This document shows, in pieces, positions 16,206 through 22,332 of a stretch of DNA of 22,332 nt. This stretch comes from Stephanodiscus triporus (lineage: Eukaryota; Bacillariophyta; Thalassiosirophyceae; Thalassiosirales; Thalassiosiraceae), in the NCBI GenBank assembly GCA_036939755.1, contig JALLAZ010000529.1:1-22332 (forward strand), given 5' to 3'. The translations under genes were made by a program, and so were the position numbers. Numbering within the stretch: the stretch's first letter is position 1; each line of letters opens with the position of its first letter. The notes below the pieces were generated by a model. The model was not told where the DNA came from, did not search any database, and saw only the letters and a program-made list of their open reading frames with translations.

Positions 16206-17415
16206 ATGGTTTGTATTAAGTCGCTTCTTTTCGTTGCATTCTTGACGGCACAGCACTCAGTTGAAGCTGACGCATCGCATGGGATCAGGCTTTCCAAATG
16301 TTGGTCTTCGTCGCCGAAGCATATTATTTCTTTTCGAGGTGGATCGTCTGAGTCCGTGTCTTCGTGGAGCACAGGATCAAGGTATGACTACCGAACCACT
16401 AGTCCGTCACCACAGACGAGAAATTATCAGACCTCTTCACCCTACACTCCACGCCAACAATCAAAACTGGAAACAAAGGAGGTGTTTGCTGAAGCATTTC
16501 TTCGACGAGAGGATAGAAATAGATTCATAGGTGCGCCGAATATTATTTGTCTGTTTGATTTATAATCGCTTCGTACCGTGGCAACGATCTAAATGAGACC
16601 AGCTCCCCTACGCAGCGAGAGTTTATGCGATTTTGACGGGGCAACTTCTCTTCACAGCTGGCACAATACATGCATTTCACATGAACCCGAACATACGAGA
16701 TTGGATGATTTGGAATCCTTCTGGGAGGAAAGGCAAGTCTGTAAATAGTAATGAAGTGAATCTTTCTTCGTTGAACTCAAAGTAAGATTGTTCATCTCTT
16801 TTGTTGTTTGTTGGTGCAGTCCCGCTGATTGGGCTTTTTATTTCATCACTTGCTTGGTGGATCACATTATCATCTGAAAACATTCGTCAGTCATCACTCA
16901 TGAGATGGCCTCTTCTTACAGCATTTACTATTGGAGAATCAATTGCGGTTGGATTTATCTCCAGCGTTTACGCCTATGGTTCTGTGATAAAAGCAATGGT
17001 TGCAACTGGCGCGGCTACACTCTCTGTGACGCTCTATACGTTACTGCAGAAAAATCCCCAATACGACCTCTCGCAGTGGGGTCGCGCGCTCTCGGGATTC
17101 GGGGTGGTTTTTTTGCTTTATGGACTGATGCGCGTATTGGAGCTCTTCGGAATCCTTCCTTATGGGTTTTTGCCATATTCTGAAGCAATGTACTGCATAT
17201 TGGGGGCAGGATTGTTCAGCTTGTATCTTGCGCATCACACACGACTCATTGTGGCAGGAAAGTCTTCGAAGTATCAGATGAACGAAAAAGACTATATCCT
17301 AGGTGCAATGTCTGTGTACAGCGATATCATAAACATCTTTTTGTATATCCTGAGGCTTTTGGGGGAACTCGAGGATGAAGATAACGATAGAGGGAACAGG
17401 CGAAGACGACGCTGA
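16206..17415 (+). CDS. Lifeguard/Bax inhibitor-1 family (TMBIM) membrane protein, three exons, 345 aa
   Basis: This is a seven-helix protein of the TMBIM family, which regulates Ca2+ leak and stress responses in internal membranes. The exons are 16206-16530, 16616-16732 and 16820-17415. Intron 1 is GT-AG; intron 2 is GC-AG (AAAG|GCAAGT), phase 1. The N-terminus has a signal-like segment (1-17), unusual for the family, then a Ser/Thr-rich stretch. Helix 1 is RVYAILTGQLLFTAGTIHAF. Other marks are PLLTAFTIGESIAVGFISSV (178-197) and YILGAMSVYSDIINIFLYIL (306-325). The sensor Asp in helix 7 (D316) is present. The partner Asp, normally in a YDTQ motif, is replaced by His (AHHTR, H287). The C-terminus is acidic, then ends in five Arg. 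Family assignment is strong; subcellular site unknown. Confidence 0.9.
16733..16819 (+). other. GC-AG intron in the TMBIM gene
   Basis: The 87-bp intron begins GCAAGT after AAAG and ends GTGCAG. Only this choice joins exon 2 to exon 3 in phase 1. The nearest GT (16737) gives the wrong phase. Introns with GC donors are a known minor class and usually follow AG, as here. Confidence 0.7.
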
Positions 17416-17739
17416 AGCAATGTGCATCATCTTGGGTTCAGGTTGTTTTGCTAGTAATTACGTGTCACAGGATCTACATTGGTTGAAAAAGCGACGAGAA
17501 CTGTGTCGGTGTGCAGTGTTCAAAAAACACAAAGGAAAGTGCAGGCTAAAGGCAGCATAGCCGAATCGATTTAATTATTATAATACGTAAGCCTTCAATC
17601 ACTGCTTTCTTAAACGTGATAGAAACTAGACAGATGCACGGCTTACTGGTGCTCGTGAAAACTCAGATGCGTATTTCATCGAAAATGGTAAGTTGTTGTG
17701 AGAAGTTCTACATCCACAGAATTACGACGTTGCCCATCA
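17416..17739. other. Intergenic stretch between convergent genes
   Basis: No supported gene is seen between the TMBIM stop and the AP-3 sigma stop. It is AT-rich around 17570-17620 and presumably holds both 3' untranslated regions. Confidence 0.5.
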
Positions 17740-18264
17740 CTAATTCCTCCCGGCACCAAGTTTGGTTGATATTGCATCCACAGAATCACTCGGCCCCGCC
17801 TTTTTCATTGATTCTTTATACATCCTCTCCTGATCATTTATCGCCTGTAAGATAGAATTGATATTCGTCTCCAACACCATACCGCCCATGACTATTTCAT
17901 CTAGAATGTAGTGAACTCGATCCGAATGAAATATCAAGTCTAATTCACATACATTCTCAAACCGCTTGTCCAGCGCCTCAACGAATACTTGGATCAGATC
18001 AAGGATGCCGAGATCTGACTCTTGGGCATCCACTGCGAATACAAAGTAGAGAGTGGCATAATGCCGATATATCAGTTTGATGTTGTTCCCCCACTCCGGA
18101 ACGGATCCCTCGAGATAATTGCAGAAGGAGTCGGGGCGATTGGACACCTGTTGGAAGACCCGACGGATGACAGATTGTTGGCGTTCTTCCCCGGACACGC
18201 TCTGGTAAAATTTGACGAGGCGTGGCTTGCCGCTGTTGTTCACGATGACGATGCCCTTGATCAT
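17740..18264 (-). CDS. AP3S: AP-3 complex subunit sigma, 174 aa
   Basis: This is the small adaptin of the AP-3 coat, which sorts cargo from the Golgi/endosome to vacuole- or lysosome-type organelles. The longin-like domain is complete: GKPRLVKFYQ near the start, CNYLEG, NIKLIYRHYATLYFVFAVDA, LGILDLIQVFVEALD, FENVCELDLIFH and EIVMGGMVLETN. AP-3-type features include the C-N-(F/Y)-L-E-G insert and the ELDLIFH...ILDE motif. It is a single exon and is slightly shorter than animal AP-3 sigma (193 aa), lacking most of the poorly conserved C-terminal tail. The start at 18264 matches the family (MIK...). CGTAC motifs lie 74-90 bp upstream. Confidence 0.96.
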   Translation of the reverse strand: MIKGIVIVNNSGKPRLVKFYQSVSGEERQQSVIRRVFQQVSNRPDSFCNYLEGSVPEWGNNIKLIYRHYATLYFVFAVDAQESDLGILDLIQVFVEALDKRFENVCELDLIFHSDRVHYILDEIVMGGMVLETNINSILQAINDQERMYKESMKKAGPSDSVDAISTKLGAGRN

Positions 18265-18593
18265 TTGTTATCAAGACGCTGATACGAGGTATGGTACGAG
18301 ACAGTCGACGAAGTATCCGCAAAATCTGTATGGAGTGTTCGTACCGTATCGTACTATCGTATTTCGCCCGTCCTGTCCGTCCATGCGCGCCATCCCCGGA
18401 ACTTCCTGGATTCATTATTCCCGCATCTTCTTCTTTTATCCCCCCACGAAAAAAAGAGTTGACACCTCCTCTCGTACTTGCACTTTCTAAGACTTCCTGG
18501 TCATTAGGTAGGCCCTTTTATCCAATCCACTCTTATTTATCTTATGAGAGGCTCGCTCCAATTGGTTATTATATATATATATAGTTTAGGAAG
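18265..18593 (-). promoter_or_regulatory. Upstream region of AP-3 sigma
   Basis: TTCGTACC (18338-18345) and ATCGTACT (18348-18355) form a pair, with GGTACGA at 18293 nearer the start. A TA microsatellite (about 18571-18583) lies at the retroelement end. Promoter role inferred. Confidence 0.4.
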
Positions 18594-20330
18594 CTACATA
18601 CTTACGGGGTAGGTATCTTCAGGGGTGAGGAATGAATAGAGGTCATCAAAGGTAGAGGCCGTTGCTGGTAAGCTGAACGTACGGGTTGCGGAGCAGAGGA
18701 GTGAGCTAAAGGTTTTTGAGATGTCGAGGCCAATGAGTTGTATTGTGTGGATACTTGGAGTAGGGGCGGTGTAAGAGTTGCCAAAGAAGGTTTTATGGTT
18801 AGGTGAAGCAGAATTGCTCCAGTTTACATCGGCAGAAGTGAGTATGCCAAGTGGGCATGGTGGTGTAGAAGCTTGGGAGTACATGAGATTTGCATTCATT
18901 CGGCCGATGGTATTTGTTGTTGTGGTTTGTGATGCATCAGGGTTTCTGGGGTGTGTGACTTGTGATAGTGAGGAAGGCCTGTAGCATGGGTCCAAAACGT
19001 CCATGTGGATCGATGGCGAAGGGGATAAGGATCATATTTTTGTTGCAGAGTTCACCAATGGCATTGTCACCATAGATGAATGGGGAGGTATTATTGGATG
19101 GTCTGTGCATATGCCCAAGTTTGTTCCATTCATGACACTGAAGGTTGTTGTCTGCATTGGCAGTGATTGTGTTTAGGATATCTTCAGTGTTGACGGTCCT
19201 GGGTGGAGGAGGTGGGCCAGTAATGTTTATGTCTGCCCCAATGGTTGTGTAAGGGCGAGCATGTGAGGAGGTTAGATCTGGTAAGAAGGAAATGTCAAAT
19301 TGGCATGCTGTGGGTTCAGAATGAAGGTGGAATTGAGGTTCGATGGTGAGTGGAGTGTTGGGATAAATGTATCCAGCCTGTGCCACCAAAGCAGGTGCTG
19401 ACAGGGCAAGAGCAAAATCAGGGGTGATGATGTTGTGTGCACGTTTTTTGCTTCCTCAATTGCAGCAGAAGGCATGTCCCCAAAGATGTCATGTATGTGG
19501 TGGCCACAGATGCAAGGTGTGTTTGTGAGGTATATAGGGAGTCTGAGTTTGCGGCGGAAGCAGAGAAGGAATGACAATGGTGTGAGGCGATTCTTGACAG
19601 GGCATCTTGACATTGTGATTAGGGGGTATAATGTGGTGAGAGAGAGGATGCTTGGTAGGAGGTGGAAGTGTCCAGGGTCATGTTGAAAGATGTGATTATA
19701 GAGTTTGGCATGAACAATTGTTGTGGTGTGTTTCTTCAGGCGGCAGCGGGCACTGTGTGGGGAGAGGGTGGTAAGGAAGTATTGTGCGAGGTCTGTTCTG
19801 GGCGTGGTGGGTGGGCATGTGGTGGCAGTAATTTGTGGGAGAATGTAGTGGTAGCAATTCAAAATGAGGGAGTGTGGGTTGGATTGAGTGGAATAAGGTA
19901 GAGATTGTGTGGTGCAGGGGGGCGTTTTTGAGGTGTTTGTTGAGGTGGATCCCATTGGTGGCATGTCTTGTGGATGTAGTAAAAATAAGCATAAAATCCG
20001 GTATAGCAAGGGAGTGGGGGTCAATGACGCCAAGACCACCCACCTGTAAGTTCAGTTGTTTGATAAGTAGGGCGTGGTGGGGTAGGACTGCAATGCTGAT
20101 GAGGTCTGAAACACATTGGCGATGATGTGGTTGGTGGCGGATGTTAGAGAGGGCCATTCCAGTCAGTCCAGGTGGGGGAGAGTTGTTGATGTTGTAGTGG
20201 TAGTGGTAGAGGACGACACAACCTAGGAGATGAGGTAATTTTTGGATGAGGCATTGGGAGAATAGGCATAATTTGGTGTGTGGGTCAGTGATTGTTGTTG
20301 ATATTAGGCATTGTCCATACGCAGAAGAGA
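18594..20330 (-). mobile_element. 5'-truncated, frameshifted LINE-type retroelement remnant
   Basis: Minus-strand fragments follow one another in the order expected for the C-terminal part of a diatom LINE-like protein. First is the reverse-transcriptase thumb (TDPHTKLCLFSQCLIQKLPH, from about 20310, then GGLGVIDPHSLAIPDF). Next is a linker (ISPHSAR-like LSPHSARCRLKK, HLLPSILS) in a second frame (20039-19272). A Cys-rich knuckle CICG...DIFGDM follows, where the usual His is Met. Then comes FDISF...YTTIGADINITG (19389-18937), resembling a restriction-like endonuclease core. Last is a C-terminal segment (19004-18594). At least three frameshifts separate these pieces, and no polymerase catalytic motif is included, so the copy is dead. 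A TA microsatellite follows its 3' end. Confidence 0.7.
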
Positions 20331-20681
20331 AAGATCAGAGTTTCTAGACTTTTCTGACGTCTGATCTTTTTTTTGCTTATTTCGGGGCTGCTTGTATAGG
20401 CAGAAAAGAAGCCAAAAAGTTTGGACCTGAAAATATCAGACCTCGTACCACTACCATATAACACGCGGCATAAGGACCCCAAAAAAACATTTTCAGAAAG
20501 CAGGTACTCTAGAAGGATTGGCTGGCGTGCAATTTGGCTTGTTGTATTATTCCTACCCTTTTTTGTCTTTGTACCACACTGGGGGGGTCCGATGTTTTTT
20601 AGGTGGATGTTTGTGCCGCATCCACTCTGATCTTTTTTCTGGAAAGCACGGATGACAGCAAGATGGCAAATCAGAGTTTCT
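20330..20681. repeat. Foldback-like repeat modules
   Basis: AAAGATCAGA (20330-20339) pairs perfectly with TCTGATCTTT (20360-20369) across 20 bases. The 13-mer TCTGATCTTTTTT recurs at 20360 and 20626. GATCAGAGTTTCT (20333) recurs as AATCAGAGTTTCT at 20669. The modules are in mirrored order (a-b ... b-a), as in foldback or MITE-like debris. The element type is unknown. Confidence 0.5.
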
Positions 20682-21189
20682 GCCAAAAAAAAGGGTCGGA
20701 AAAGTTTGATCTTTCCTCAACTCGGATGTTGTTTTTTCTGCGTACGAGTTTAGACAGCCTTTTGGGTCGGCCAAAATGTTTAAATTTTTTTTAGGTAGAT
20801 AACTATTTTGTGAGACCATTATTAAAGCCCCATTATCTTGGCGAGGCTATGGCATTGGAGGTCAAACGAACACTCTATCCGACCCTCCCCTCCATGTGAA
20901 TCACAACTATGCTAATAGCATTGTGCGCCAAATAGGGTAGGTGTGGCTTCTCTACCGTAGCACATTTATTTTAGAAATTCATTTTTCGCGTCTCAATTTC
21001 TTTACTCAATTGAAACACCGGGGCCTATAGTGCCGCAGAGCATTATTTACCAACTCAGACTGTCGGGGATCTATTCCTCACAGTCTTGTGACGTGGGGCC
21101 TATAGTGGTGCTTTACCGTGATCTTTTCCCTTTCTTCAGTCCTGTAGTTCGTGCGAGCCACCATTTTCTCTCGATTCTGGCTGATGTCT
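20682..21189. other. Non-coding stretch
   Basis: No gene is seen. The 13-mer GGGGCCTATAGTG occurs twice (21020-21032 and 21095-21107), 75 bp apart. The rest has several T and A runs and no recognised feature. Confidence 0.45.
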
Positions 21190-22030
21190 ATGAAAAGGAA
21201 GGAATACAAGGTTGATGCCTGCGCGAGGAAGGCGGCCCTCTTCTTCTTGGCCTGTGAGCCAAACCCTGTCACAACAACAATGACAGTGACTATGACTTTG
21301 GTGCTCACCCAACGACTAGGAATGGGCTGATGAGGGGCGTAGTCGTGAGGAGGGCCGCGTCCGTCCCCGAATCGAGGGCGGCAAGGGCGACGCCAGGGCG
21401 GCAACGAGCGACGAGTCCATCGTCGCTCGGCTTGACGAATCTTCCAACAACAACGACAACAACAACAACGAGGTACATTACGACACGACTCCCTCAGGGT
21501 CGCACTGTCCTTGCCGTGAGCGCAAGGCACTGACAATCCAAAGAATGAGCAATGTGGTGAGCAAGGACATGCAAAGCAAGAGGGAGGCGTTGGGGAAATG
21601 TTAAAGGATGACGACAAGGAATGGTTGGAGAATAGCGATGGGGACAACGACAATGATGACGATGATGCCGACAATGGTGGCTGCCCAGGGAGGACTGGCG
21701 TTGTGGCAAGGGGAGCCTAATTGAAGAAGGGAGGAGGTGCAGAGAGATTCGAGGAATTGTCAACAGAAGAAACTCTTTGAGGATGACGACGACAAGGACT
21801 ACGATGAGGATGCCCCAAGCGACGCGTGCAACGATAGCAACGATGACAACAAAGATGCGGTCGGAGAGGACGGTGATGATGATGATCTTGTCATATCCAA
21901 ATGACGGTCGGGTCACCCGAGGAAGCCATCTGAGGGACCGTCCTACATGGACGTGGACAAGGACGAGGACGAGGAGGAAATAAGCCCCGCCGACGAAGAC
22001 AGCGATGATGAGGACACCGCCCCAAGATAA
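21190..22030 (+). pseudogene. Broken acidic Asp/Asn-rich coding region
   Basis: Protein-like text on the + strand switches frame several times. An ATG at 21190 begins MKRKEYKVDACARKAALFF. Another frame (about 21317-21603) gives ESIVARLDESS...RMSNVVSKDMQSKREALG. A third (to 21720) gives MLKDDDKEWLENSDGD and more Asp. A fourth (about 21724-21903) is Asp-rich, followed after one in-frame TGA (21901-21903) by more acidic sequence to 22030. Introns could explain some shifts, but no convincing donor-acceptor pairs were seen, and the in-frame TGA is unexplained. It is best read as a decayed gene of unknown family. GAC-rich codons resemble the captured segments at 6379-8565. Confidence 0.4.
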
Positions 22031-22190
22031 TGAATCCCCTCCGCTCACCCCTACCCCCATATAGATAATGTCAAATAATAGTCACAAATCGCTTTTTCTA
22101 TTATTCCTACGTGTTTATATTGATCTATGCATGCATCCATTGTGCCGGGAGGCAGAATTTTCAAATGTTTCAATTTTGTCTTGCTCAAAA

Positions 22191-22332
22191 ATGGTACCAG
22201 TGCTCGCCACAGAGGGCGAATCGCACCAAACCGAGACGTGCGCTCGTTGCCAACAGTATGTTGAGGCTAATGGTGCGGGGGGGGGGAGCATTCATCGACG
22301 GGAAGCAGTCGAACGATGGTGCGATCGGGCGG
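22191..22332 (+). CDS. Partial reading frame running off the window
   Basis: The ATG at 22191 opens a frame (MVPVLATEGESHQTETCARC, then a Gly run) that is open to the window edge, 47 codons. It includes a C-x2-C pair. An alternative frame over the same bases is also open. The family is not recognised; it may be a gene start or chance. Confidence 0.25.
   Translation, partial: MVPVLATEGESHQTETCARCQQYVEANGAGGGSIHRREAVERWCDRA

Noticed and set aside
20421..20819. Short frames on both strands between the LINE and 20820
   Set aside because: They lie in repeat-like, T/A-run-rich DNA with no domain and conflicting frames.
21020..21107. tRNA or small RNA genes around the repeated GGGGCCTATAGTG
   Set aside because: No cloverleaf or T-loop consensus (GGTTCGA) could be built.

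Overview
The window looks like nuclear DNA of a photosynthetic stramenopile, most probably a centric diatom. The reasons are: short GT-AG introns (about 80-110 bp) in compact genes; a plastid-type presequence with an ASAFAP-like motif on one gene; a WRKY19-like zinc-knuckle protein of a type common in diatoms; and PIF/Harbinger-like and LINE-like elements of the diatom type. The genus is inference. No tRNA, rRNA or CRISPR array was recognised.

Layout. Positions 1-4500 hold three host genes: a two-exon ZIP metal transporter (+), a YAE1-domain protein (+) and a seven-bladed WD40 protein (-). Positions 4726-6073 hold an Ala-rich basic protein gene whose predicted 283-bp intron is almost filled by nine 12-bp palindromes at about 28-bp spacing. 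Positions 6187-9059 hold two tandem units of an unrecognised mobile element. Each unit has a conserved left end (H, about 150 bp, with a perfect 13-bp hairpin) and a conserved right end (R, about 187 bp). Between the ends lies unrelated GC-rich, Asp-rich coding-like DNA that looks captured. Positions 9304-13048 hold a PIF/Harbinger-like two-gene transposon: a spliced DDE transposase (-) with a 183-bp minisatellite in its 5' intron, and a divergent Myb/SANT-like protein (+) with a Gly-Tyr-rich region.

Positions 13381-18264 return to host genes: a WRKY19-like zinc-knuckle protein (+), a three-exon plastid-targeted membrane protein (-), a three-exon Lifeguard/Bax-inhibitor-1 family protein (+) with one GC-AG intron, and the AP-3 sigma adaptin (-). 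Positions 18594-20330 are a 5'-truncated, frameshifted LINE-type retroelement (-). Positions 20330-20690 hold inverted and direct repeat modules. Positions 21190-22030 hold a broken acidic coding region, and a partial reading frame runs off the right edge.

The host genes do unrelated housekeeping jobs: metal uptake, Fe-S delivery to the ABCE1 ribosome-recycling factor, vesicle coats, membrane stress and ion leak, and plastid function. They show no operon-like logic. A recurring CGTAC-type motif lies in the promoter regions of five of them. The most unusual structures are the intronic palindrome array, the tandem element with swapped interiors, and the loss of one sensor aspartate in the Lifeguard-like protein. 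All splice junctions were inferred by eye from consensus and reading-frame phase.
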